From: Liriodendron chinense
Lineage: Eukaryota > Streptophyta > Magnoliopsida > Magnoliales > Magnoliaceae
Assembly (NCBI GenBank): GCA_003013855.2
Contig: ML058405.1
Span: forward strand, 1,981,976-2,045,975
DNA length: 64,000 bases
Reading direction: 5' to 3'
This document shows, piece by piece, positions 54,727-64,000 of this stretch (its first letter is position 1; every line of letters starts with the position of its first letter). The notes beneath the pieces were generated by a model, which saw only the letters and a program-made list of their open reading frames with translations, did no database searches and was not told the DNA's origin. The position numbers were made by a program, and so were the translations under genes.

Positions 54727-55081
54727 TGTTAAAGTCCCGTGATATACATTGATACGCCATCCTCTAACAGCTCGAGCTTTTAGAGCAACTGGTTGTTTGA
54801 CATGGTATTAGAGCGTAAGGTCTTGTGTTCAAATCCCGAGAGCAGCAAATATGCCTCGGGAATATATTCTCCCACGTGGGGCCAAGAAAATCAAGTCTGG
54901 CCCAGGGACCGGGAAATCAAGCCTGGCCTGTTTATGGTGCGAGTGTCCCTCTACCCTTGTCTAGTATGTTCTTGCGCGGAGTTCCACCCTGCACGTGCGG
55001 GGGAGTGTTAAAGTCCCATGATATACATTGATACGCCATCCTCTAACAGCTCGAGCTTTGAGAGCAATTGGTTGTTTGACA
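54727..55081 (+). mobile_element. Complete TRIM/SMART-type miniature LTR retrotransposon, 355 bp
   Basis: Two 76-bp LTRs (54727-54802, 55006-55081), each TGTTAAAGTCC to GTTTGACA, differing at about five positions. A PBS TGGTATTAGAGC directly follows LTR 1 and a purine tract GCGGGGGAG directly precedes LTR 2. Flanked by perfect TATTT on both sides (54722-54726, 55082-55086). The 203-bp interior has no coding capacity, so it must have moved with proteins from another element. Confidence 0.95.
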
Positions 55082-55299
55082 TATTTGAATTGGTATGGTA
55101 TACTATTTTGTCTAAATTGGTTAATATGGATTCATCCACAAATCTATCGTAGTTAGAATCTTTACATTAATGCGCATGTATGCTGCTTATACACTATATT
55201 CTAAATATGTTTCACTAAAATTATATGTATTGTGCTCCCCATGTACTCATAGCCTCTAGCATTACTCGTCTTTTATGAACTTAGAGGTAACAGTTGATA

Positions 55300-55700
55300 T
55301 AAAGGAAGAAATCAGAGAGTCAATATCACCTGTGAGTATAATGTCATCAATTTAGAAGTAAAACCAATCACTCCTGATTGGAAGGGTAGCTGAAAATGGA
55401 CGAATGAACTTCTGCAGAAGAACCCATTTTGCAGTAGAGTAAAGTGGGTGAAGCAAGCAGGTGATGCCTATGTTAAAACATAGATATCCTTGCGCATTTG
55501 ACAGCCATGTTTTGGTCAAGTGACTTCCTTAAAGCCAGATGGTGGTTGCATTTACACCTCTTAGTCAGGAAGCCATGAACAAAGGCATTCTTGATTTTTA
55601 ACTGGAGTATAGGCCATCTGTGAGTAATGGTTAGATAAAGAATAGTATGCATCATTGTTGACCTGACAACTAGGTTAAATGTTTCACCCAAGTCAATGCC
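55300..55700 (-). pseudogene. Decayed copia RT fragment, minus strand
   Basis: Minus-strand frame 55473-55691 reads GETFNLVVRSTMMHTILYLT and LQLKIKNAFVHGFLTK, an RT with degenerate key residues. Homology continues weakly to about 55300. Confidence 0.75.
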
Positions 55701-55747
55701 TCGCTATTGATTGAAACCTTTTGTCATGAGTTGTGAACCTATCTCTC

Positions 55748-55860
55748 GATGAGTTGTGAACTTGTTGCTTGATGTGAACCTATCGCTCGATGAGTTTTGA
55801 ACTTGTTGCTTGATGTGAACCTATCGCTTAATGAGTTCTGACTTGTGAACTTGCCGCTCA
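55748..55860. repeat. 41-bp tandem repeat
   Basis: Units start at 55748, 55789 and 55830 (GATGAGTTGTGAACTTGTTG and so on) with exact 41-bp spacing. The third is partial. Confidence 0.85.
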
Positions 55861-56114
55861 ATCAACTTGAGTTGATTGACACAGTCCAGTAAGTGGGCTT
55901 GGGATATCACTTTGTAGTGGAGATCAATGGGGCCCTTAATGCTTCGTTGAGAATGGTTTTTTGCTCTAGAGAGGGGGAAAAAAGGATTATAGGGTTTTTG
56001 TCCTAGTTTTGTGGGGGTTTTCATGGTGATCCTGTTCGGAACAATGGCAGGTGGCTTTTTCTTTAGAACACCTGACACTTTGTCTGCTTCTGTTCTCATG
56101 TAGAACTCCTGCAT

Positions 56115-57270
56115 TGATCAATTCCCCTTGAGGAGAAGCGTCCGAGAACTTACAAAGTGGAAGTTGCGATCCTTTTTACAGATGGAAATTCAGCAATCCA
56201 TCATTCCTCTCTGCCATAGTTTGGTTGCTAGGTTCTGCTAAGGCAGGCTGTCGTGGATATTAGCAGGGTCAATATTCACAAATTTTTGCATCTTAATCTG
56301 AAGCTATTATAGGGATCCTGGATGTGAAGAATGTATTGATAAGATTCATGCATGACCATGAATATGTCTGTATGTGAACATGATAATGGTTTCATCAGAT
56401 GCAAGGCCTTGAAGTGCGCATCCGACTTCAATCTTGAAAAGGGATCTTGCTTTTTCTCATTTTGAATTTCATTTGGGATATTACTGTTCAATGTTTTTCA
56501 GTGAAAGTTATTTATGGGAAACTGCTGGGTTTTTTGGGGCTACTGAAAATTGATAGTCCTACAATGGCTGGTACTTGTCTCACATGGCTATGGTTTGTGT
56601 AGAGCTAGATCTAACCGGAAATTTGTGAGAGAGGATGTGGATTGGGTCTGGTAATTGTGGTTGATGGCAACATATTCTATATGATCATGTCCAAATTATT
56701 GTATGTGTTGCTGGAAAATAGGGCACGACGGTGGTGAATGCCATTCTAGTCATATTATGGATCTAGTTGCGCCAACATAAGTATGGGTAAAAAAAAGACT
56801 TTTTATAACAAGAAGGGTAATGAGTTGGCTGGGGGTCGATGGAAGTAACGCTGTTTTAAGCCCAACTCAAATTTGGGCTTTGAAAGACTGGGTTTCTAGC
56901 CCATATCCTGCCCATATGAATACACAAAATGGGCCAAGTTAAGGGAGAAGAAAGAGATAAAGAAGATTTGATTTTTTTTAAGGTGGGCCTCAACCATTTT
57001 TGGGCCTGTAGGACTGGATTATGGGCCCATTATTCAGCCCAAACTGATATCATTCCTGAAGCCTATAATGAGAAAACTATGGACACATGTTGCTGATTAT
57101 TGCGGTCGATAGTCTCTCAAATTGATTAGGCTCAAATCCCGGGCATGGGCCCATTAACCCTATACATAGCATTTGATGGCTTTTTGTGATACCATCTTAT
57201 CCATTTGTTGTGCCAATTTTGGGGACTATCCTATGCTATCTATGAGTGTTTGGATAGCCTAATTTTCCCC
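56115..57270. other. PU1 intron, nothing recognised
   Basis: No confident element. Scattered GGGCCCA motifs near 56920-57060. Confidence 0.45.
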
Positions 57271-57720
57271 AAGTTACATTTTATTAAGATTATGAGTATC
57301 TTTTTAAGGTTAAGACATCGTTCATATGTGGGCTGATTTAGGCTGAAGTGTTGGGAAGTGACTTGGGGTTTTCAGGGAGATCTAACTGATTGTGTTGTCC
57401 GTTTTTATGATTAAAGGTCCATATCTCTTGTGATGATGATGATCAATATATGTATTAAAATAAAAAGGCAATAATAAAATTTCAGATTAAAAGCCCAAGT
57501 TACTTTTTATGAACATTTTGAGTATCTTTTTAAGGGTAAGACATCATTCATATGTGGGCTGATTTAGGGCGAAGTGTTGGGAAGTGACTTGGGGTTTTCA
57601 GGGAGATCTAACCGATGGTGCTATCCGTTTTTATGATTATTGGTTAAGATCTCTTGTGATGATGATGATCAATATATGTATTAAAATAAAGGCATATAAT
57701 AATAACATTTTGGATTAAAT
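57271..57720. repeat. 226-bp tandem duplication
   Basis: Copies start at 57271 and 57497. Both contain GAGTATCTTTTTAAGG, CATATGTGGGCTGATTTAGG, GGTTTTCAGGGAGATCTAAC and GATGATGATGATCAATATAT. Possibly part of the upstream region of copia H. Confidence 0.9.
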
Positions 57721-58384
57721 CATCTTGATTATGGAATTTGATATTGTGATCCTGACCATATATGTGATAATATTAGGCAGGCCCACACATTTTGGGATAT
57801 GATGACCAAAATGTGTAATACCACATGTTCCTTGATTATAAAGTGCATGTGCGCGTGCATAGGAATGTGGATCCCTCTTTATAACCATCTTATCACTATT
57901 GATCATGGGTCTGCTAGTGATCGGAACCATCATGAACCTTGATGCATGAAAGGATCCATCACGAACGGTGATGATCGGATCCCTATTCAACTTACCAATA
58001 TTTTTCATTTGATTCTTATGATAAAGAGCATTATATGTGTTATAATTAGGCTTGATGTGCTTAGGTCAATGCCCCCTTTTATCATTAGAAAATGGAAACT
58101 TAGTGTTAGAATTATCCCTTTGATTAAGGTTGTGCATAACTTGAGAGGGAGCTTGTTTCCACCACCGAATGATGCCTACTCCCATAACGGAGGGTTGCAT
58201 ACGTTAATACAAATAGATTGTTGCAGAAGCATTTAATTTATCTTACTTTAGAAAACTTGATTGATCTGTACCGCCCATTTTGGTAAGTGGACTTTCAGAT
58301 TTCATTTAAGATGGATTGGTCACTTCCATAACATGCTAGTACCATAGATCATAGCTAAGTAGTGATGCTTTTTGCAATGTAGAG
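57721..58384. other. Region 5' of copia H gag
   Basis: Presumably contains the LTR/leader of copia H, but I could not place LTR borders or a PBS. Confidence 0.4.
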
Positions 58385-59220
58385 ATGGCCACCATGACAT
58401 TATTTGCCGAACAACTCAATAGGCAAAAGTTTGATGGCAATAATTATGAAGATTGGTCCTGTGCCGTGAGACGTCTTTTAGACGAGGACGACATTTCACA
58501 TACTTTGGACGGGGTTCAACGGGAACCATTAATGGCTAAAGATGGAAACTTAGCAGAACATAAGGCTGCGATGAAGCGATACAACAAGTGGCGTAAGCGG
58601 AAGCGCTTAGCCCGTAACGTTTTAATTAGCACCATGTACAAGGAGCTCATACCTACATATGAGGTGCATGAGACACTAAGGGGATCTGGGATGCACTGGC
58701 TAGTGCTTATGTGCAGAAGTCAGATGCATATAGGATGTCAGTCGATTACTTCGTTAAGGATCATATTTGCAAAGTGGAGCATATGATAAGCATCCTTATG
58801 AACGTTGGGTGTAGATTGATAGAGAATCAAAAGATCATCGCAATGCACTGTTCTTTGCTCAAGTCGTGGGCCCCACTAAAAAGGATTTTGAACCACAATG
58901 ATTCCATCACTACTTTTAGAGACTTTTATGGCCACTCGGTACGTGAGGTTGAAATGGATGCAATTTAGCTAGGTGAAGCCAAGGTCCTTGTGGCAGAAAC
59001 CCACAAGTGGAAGGCTAACCAGAACGGGCCAAAGATCATAAGGAGGCGAAGAAGAATGACCAAGTACAGAAACTCGCGACACCTCCTAATCCTAAGAAGG
59101 GGAATGGAAAGCAAAAGCATAAAAATTCCAATTTGATCTGCTTTGTTTTCGGACACTCCAACCACTATGCCTGTCAGTATGACAACAAAAAGACAGTAAT
59201 TCCTAAGTCACTTGATACTT
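58385..59220 (+). pseudogene. Copia H gag and zinc knuckle
   Basis: Starts MATMTLFAEQLNRQKFDGNN, followed by ARNVLISTMYKELIPTYE, with a frameshift near 58680. The knuckle near 59137-59185 reads CFVFGHSNHYACQY, so it is degenerate. Confidence 0.85.
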
Positions 59221-60007
59221 TGTTTGCATGCGTTTGTTCTGAAATCCTTTCAATTAATAATATTTAACAAGTGGATTTTGGATTCATGCGTAACAAAGCA
59301 CGTGACGCAAGATCATTGATGACTCGAGGAATTTCTACCTGTAGCCATGGGGAGTTACAAGGTGTACATGGGGAATAATGCCGCTGAAGATGTGCAAGGG
59401 ATCGACAGTTACCATCTTCGTACGTGCATAAGACGGTCGATAATCCTCTGTGATACTCTTTATGCATCGAGCATGCGTCAGAGTTTAATTTATGTTTCTA
59501 GGTTGTTAGCAGATTGTTTTAATATTTATTTTTTCCGAAACTAGAGTTTTAATAAAACTAAATAACCTCATCTTTGCATAATGAAATTTGGTTTCAGATT
59601 TATTTATTCTTGACATAGAATGTGATGATGCACACCCTAATTTATCTGCTATGTCGAATGAATCTGTTATATCTGAATTTATAAAATACTACGCATGGTC
59701 AAGTCACATTGGAAAGGAGCGTATGAGCTCATTCTGGTCTGTTAGGTTCTTATCTAGAGTCTATCTGTCATTTTGTGAACAACGTGTTTGGAAAAACTTC
59801 TAAAAAACTGTTTCCCAAGGCGGCTAGGTAAAAGGGTTCACTAGAGATAATCTATTTAGATATCTATGAACCCTTGAATGTATGTGCTAGACATGGATGC
59901 TAATACTTTGTCACTTTTATTGATGATTACTCGCGCTATTGATATATTTATCTTATCTCCCATAAATTTGAGACTTTTGATTGTTTTTTCAAATACAACG
60001 TTGAAGT
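59221..60007 (+). pseudogene. Copia H protease and integrase, first part
   Basis: A degenerate protease region (VDFGFMRNK next to a TKHVTQD frame) and SLIYVSRLLADCFNIYFF are at 59347-59544. The integrase core begins VTFIDDYSR near 59917 and continues until the hAT insertion at 60008. Confidence 0.75.
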
Positions 60008-62037
60008 TAGAGCTGTCAATGGGCCAGGCTAGCTCGACATGATTTTGGGCCTGGCCTGTCTTGGGCCGGGCTTGGCTTAAGCATTAGGCCCAAGGGCCGG
60101 GTTTGGGCCTAAATTTTCAACTCGTTTTTCAGGCGGGCCGAGCTTGGACTCAGCCATCCAAAAGCCCGATAGCCCGGCCCGGCCCAACCCGATACTTTTT
60201 CAAAACCTAAAATCTCTCTGTTTAGAAGTTCCCCCTTCCAGATAATTTAAAATTTAATTTCCCTCCCTGCAAGCCTGTAATAAAAAAGTACAAGCCCCAG
60301 TCGGAAGCCTATGGCTTGTGGTGAGTTAACTAGCAAGGTTTTGTGGGCCCTCTATGATGTATTTATTATATCCACACCGACCATCCATTTCCTGAGATCA
60401 GTTTAGAGCATGAGCCTGAAAAATATGACAGATCCAAAGCTTAAGTGGACCACGTCATAGAAATCAGTAGGATTGAACTCCTACCGTCGAAAACTTCTTG
60501 GGTACATAGAAGTTTTGGATCAACCTGATATTTGTGTTCTCCATTCATCTAGGTCTGTGCAACCTTATGAACAGGTTGGATGACAAATAAACATCACGGT
60601 GGGCCATATGAAGGTTTCAATGGTGGGCGTCATTTTCCCCACTATTTTGTGGTGTGGCCCACTTGAACTTTGGATCTGCCTCATTTTTGGACTCAGGCCC
60701 TACAATGATCTCGCCAAATAGATGAACGATGTGGATATTACACATAAATCATGGTAAGGCCCATAAAACTTTGCCACGTCAACACGCAATCCGCTTCCAC
60801 TAGATCTACACCAACAAAACTTCCGTAATTCCAACCCACCACGACCCCATCATAAATCACGGACTCAGATTGCAGTTACTGCAACGGGAAGCTAGGTGAG
60901 GCCCATCGTGATGTTTGTGGGAAATCCATTTTTCCATATCTTGTTAGTATATGGCCCAAAAAAATGAAGCAGATCCAAACTCAAGTGGGCCGCATGACAG
61001 GAAGCAGTGAGGATTGAACGTCCACCGTTGAGATATTCATGGGGCCACATAAGTTTTGTATCAGGTTGATATTTATTTTCTTTCAGTTCAACCTAGTAGT
61101 AATGAACTTATGAATGGTGTGGATGGCATATAAACATCCCAATAGATCTGAGGGAGGTTTCAACGGTGGCCTTTTCCCTACCTTCCTTTTCTTGTGGTTT
61201 GACTTAGTTAAGTTTTGGATCTGCCTCATTTTCGGGACCATGTCCTAACATGATCTGGAAAAACAGATGGATGGGGTGGGTTTCTTACAAACATCACGGT
61301 GGGCCTCACCTAACTTCCGTTCGCAGGAAGTTCCTAGGAAAGGTGCAATCCGCATCATTTAAATCACATTAATTACAGGATGCAAATTTCTTGTGGAAGC
61401 CTTTCGCAAGAAGTTTCTGTGATGGGATGTTAGGTGGGGCTCACCATGATTCTTGTGAGAAATCCACCCCATCCATCCATTTTGAGCGCTCATTTTAGAC
61501 ATGCAACAAAAAATGAGGCAGATCCAAAAGTCAAGTGGGCCCTCAGGGAAACAATGGGGATTCAATGACCACCAGTTGAAATATTTGTATGGCTAAAAAA
61601 GTTTTGTATTAGGCTAAGTTTTTTGTGTTTTCAGATCATCCCAATGGGAATGACCTTATAAATGGTTTGGATGGCATATAAACATCAAGGTGGAGCCTAG
61701 GAAGGTTTCAACGATAGGCATTTCTTTCCCCAATTTTGCCTCTCGTGTGGCTCACTTGAGTTTTGGATCCGCCTATTTTTTATTGCATGGCCTAAAATGA
61801 GCTCAAAAAATGAATGGGCGGGATGGGTTCCTCACAAACATCATGGTGGACCCCACCTACCATCCCGGCACATGAACTTCCTGTGAAAGGCTTTATATGA
61901 AATAATTCGGGCTGGGCTCGGTCTAGACTATCTTAGCTCGTCATGGGCCCGGGCCGGGTTTGGGCTTAGGTAAAAAAATGTGGACTGGGCTTGGGCAGAG
62001 CTTGGCTTGGCCCTAACCTAGCCTGTTAACACCCCTA
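60008..62037. mobile_element. hAT-like non-autonomous element, 2030 bp
   Basis: Left end TAGAGCTGTCAATGGGCC. Right end on the other strand TAGGGGTGTTAACAGGC. Flanks GTTGAAGT (60000-60007) and GTTAAAGT (62038-62045), an 8-bp duplication with 7 matches. Ends are rich in GGCCGGGC/GCCCGGCCC motifs. The interior is three roughly 540-bp repeats without transposase. Confidence 0.9.
60341..61880. repeat. Three roughly 540-bp repeats inside the hAT-like element
   Basis: Units start near 60341, 60896 and 61433. Shared order: GTGGGCC...ATGATG, CAGATCCAAA..TCAAGTGG, GATTGAAC..CCACCGTTGA, AAGTTTTG..ATCA, TATAAACATC, GGTTTCAACGGTGG, TTTTGGATCTGCCTCATTTT. The last block is the module at 8886-9300. Confidence 0.85.
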
Positions 62038-62470
62038 GTTAAAGTAGAGAATCAACTGGAGGAAAAGATTAAAAATCCTTAAATCTGAAAGAGGTGGCGT
62101 GTATACATTTGAAACGTTTATATCATATTGTGAGAACATTGGTATCGTTCAATAGTACTGAATGACTTATACTTCACAACAAAATGGAGTTGTAGAGAGA
62201 AGGAATATGACATTGTTAGACATGGTTATATCGATGATGGCACATGCACATCTCTGCCGCGTTCTGGGGAGGTGCTACTTACAATTGTCTATGTCCGTAA
62301 TCGTCCCGTTAAAATCTATTCCTAAGACCTTATATGAGATGTGGACTAAGAAAATTCTTCTAGTCGACCTATGCCCTTTGAGATCTTTGGGACGTGTTTG
62401 GCTGTCTGCTCCTCATAAATGTAAATTTGATAGTAAAACCATTAAGTCATTAGGTGCCCCATGAACTCAA
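62038..62470 (+). pseudogene. Copia H integrase, second part
   Basis: Resumes the interrupted frame (LEEKIKILKSERGGVYTFE) and gives YTSQQNGVVERRNMTLLDM with the catalytic glutamate. It then becomes degraded linker sequence to 62470. Confidence 0.85.
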
Positions 62471-62799
62471 ATGGATACTTTTTAGTTTGTGAGGACCGTG
62501 GAGGATGGATTGAGATAGAATCTCAGGATGTAATCTTTATCAAAGACATATACCTTAGTTGAAAGAAGCAAAAAGTCGAGACAACTTTTTGAAATCTCTG
62601 ATATATCTTAGGAGAGTGGGAGCTCCGCTTCTCATAATGGAGATGCTCCCATAGTTCGTCAGGATGGTGGGATTACATCTTGGCAGGCTCCTGAATTACG
62701 TCGAAGTGAGAGGGAGTACACCTTGGCAGGCTCTTGAATTATGTCGAAGTGAGAGAGGATTGATTGCCTGAGGATACTTTCATATGGAGGGTAAGTCAT

Positions 62800-64000
62800 A
62801 CTCTTGCATTATGATTGACGATGATGAACCTGATTCTTATAAGGATGTGATGTTGTCATTTGAAATTTGGCTAATTGGGTAATTGCCATGTATAAAGAGA
62901 TCGCCTTCATGGAGAAGAACAAAAGGCTGGGAGCTTGTAGATCTATCTTCCGTACTCGTTATCAAAAGAAAGACAGATGGTACAATGGACAAGTACAAAA
63001 CATGATTAGTTGCTAAAAGTTTCACAAAGAAACAAAGTGTTGATTATGAGGAGACATTTTTACCTGCTGCAAAATTCTCATCAATTTGCATGATCTTTTC
63101 CATGGTTGCAAGCTTAGACTAAGAGTTATGTTAGATGGATGTAAAGACCGCATTTGGATAAAGAAATACACATGCAACAACCCATGGGATGTGGACAAAA
63201 TGAACCCAAAGAAAGTTTACAAACTATTGTAATCTATCTATGGGTTGAAACAATCTTCAAGATAGTGGTACATGAGGTTCTGTGTAGCCATCACCACCTT
63301 CGGGTCCATAATGAGTCAAGAAGGCCATTGCGTATACGTGGAGCAATCTGTGAGATCTTTTCTTATTCTCTCTATATGCACACTATCCTGCTAGTTAGTA
63401 ATGATATGCGATTATTGATGACAACTAAAGATTGACTTTTCTCGAACTTTGAGATGAAAGATTTTGGTGAAGCCAACTTTATTCTTAGGGTAAAAATCAT
63501 CAGGAACAACTTTAGCAGATTCTTGGGCTTGTTTCAAGTTACCTGTATATAGAAAATCTTAGAACGGTTCAAAATGGAAAATTCAAAAGCTGTTGAAACC
63601 CCTATGGAAAAAACTACCAAGCTAGATAGGAAATCGTGTTGCCAGACTGAAGCCGATAAATTGACTATGTCCTCAATACCATTTGGGAGTAGAGTAGGTA
63701 CCTTAATGTATGTCATGCTTTGCACTAGATCAGATATTAGTTATGCAGTTGGCATAGTCAGCCGTTACTAGTAACTCGGGACAATCTCATTGGTAAGTTA
63801 CGAAATGCGTATTCTGCTATCTTAAAGGAACCAGGGAACCTAATGCTATGTTATGAGGGCACAAATCTCGAGCTTAAAGGATATTCTAATGCAACTTGGA
63901 GTAATGATGCGAATGAGAGAAAGTTTACTTCAAGATATGTATTATGGCTTGAAAGGAGAGCTATCTCATGATAGAGTAATAAACAAACATCCACAACCCT
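62800..64000 (+). pseudogene. Copia H RT and RNase H remnants
   Basis: RT pieces occur at 62960-63480: a KRKTDGTMDKYK-like start near 62963 and ending at FEMKDFGEANFI near 63450. RNase H starts at 63574 (MENSKAVETPMEKTTKLD, CTRSDISYAVGIVSRY) and continues to the window edge. Frameshifts throughout. No YVDD box is legible. Confidence 0.75.

Larger units (their letters stand above)
58385..64000 (+). mobile_element. Copia H: decayed copia element, runs off the window
   Basis: gag, zinc knuckle, protease, integrase, RT and RNase H remnants follow in order on the plus strand. The 3' end lies beyond 64000. It is interrupted in the integrase by the hAT-like element 60008-62037. Many stops throughout. 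Confidence 0.85.

Noticed and set aside
54803..54845. tRNA-like sequence (TGGTATTAGAGC and GTGTTCAAATCCC)
   Set aside because: The first motif is the primer-binding site of the TRIM. No cloverleaf can be drawn, so this is not a tRNA gene.

Overview
This is nuclear DNA from a flowering plant. The evidence is one long split host gene with canonical GT-AG introns, surrounded by plant-type retrotransposons: Ty1-copia, a Ty3-gypsy chromovirus, Sirevirus-like, TRIM and LINE-L1 elements, plus hAT, Mutator and Harbinger-like non-autonomous DNA elements. From memory, the very abundant GTGGGCCCAC-rich repeat modules remind me of magnoliid genomes. That is a weak lineage guess, not a result.

The only host gene I recognise is a plus-strand plastidial pullulanase/limit dextrinase (PU1 type, GH13). 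Twelve consecutive exons lie at 2445-53333. They join in phase to give 463 codons, roughly the N-terminal half of the enzyme. The first exon (transit peptide) was not found and is probably upstream of the window. The exons after the conserved DVVYNH segment, including the catalytic residues, lie beyond 64000. Coding exons total 1389 bp in 51 kb. Four introns are huge (15.1, 10.9, 18.0 and more than 10.6 kb) and almost everything else in the window is transposon debris inside them.

Layout. 1-2444: LINE scraps upstream of exon A. 2581-17636 (first giant intron): truncated copia A, an inverted copia scrap, a LINE with a hAT element inside it, a full-length minus-strand copia (B, TSD GAACT) inserted in an older copia RT gene, a Mutator-type MITE, and a hAT-like element containing a SINE-like segment. 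17637-23557: a compact run of exons, with a Harbinger-like element carrying a 1.35-kb minisatellite in one intron. 23558-34447: a LINE split by a gypsy chromovirus with a 2.7-kb LTR, then a second LINE facing the other way. 34569-52539: a multi-level nest. A gag-only Sirevirus-like element contains copia E (TSD AGGTG) and two solo LTRs of one family (TSD AATTT inside copia E gag, TSD GGGGG inside the Sirevirus gag). Copia C is inserted in its 5' LTR. 52540-53333: four close exons. 53334-64000: a 355-bp TRIM with perfect TSDs, old copia remnants, and a decayed copia (H) whose integrase is split by a 2.03-kb hAT-like element with an 8-bp TSD.

I see no tRNA, rRNA, CRISPR or prokaryote-type features. 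No retroelement pol gene here is intact. Every copy has stops, frameshifts, lost catalytic residues or truncation.
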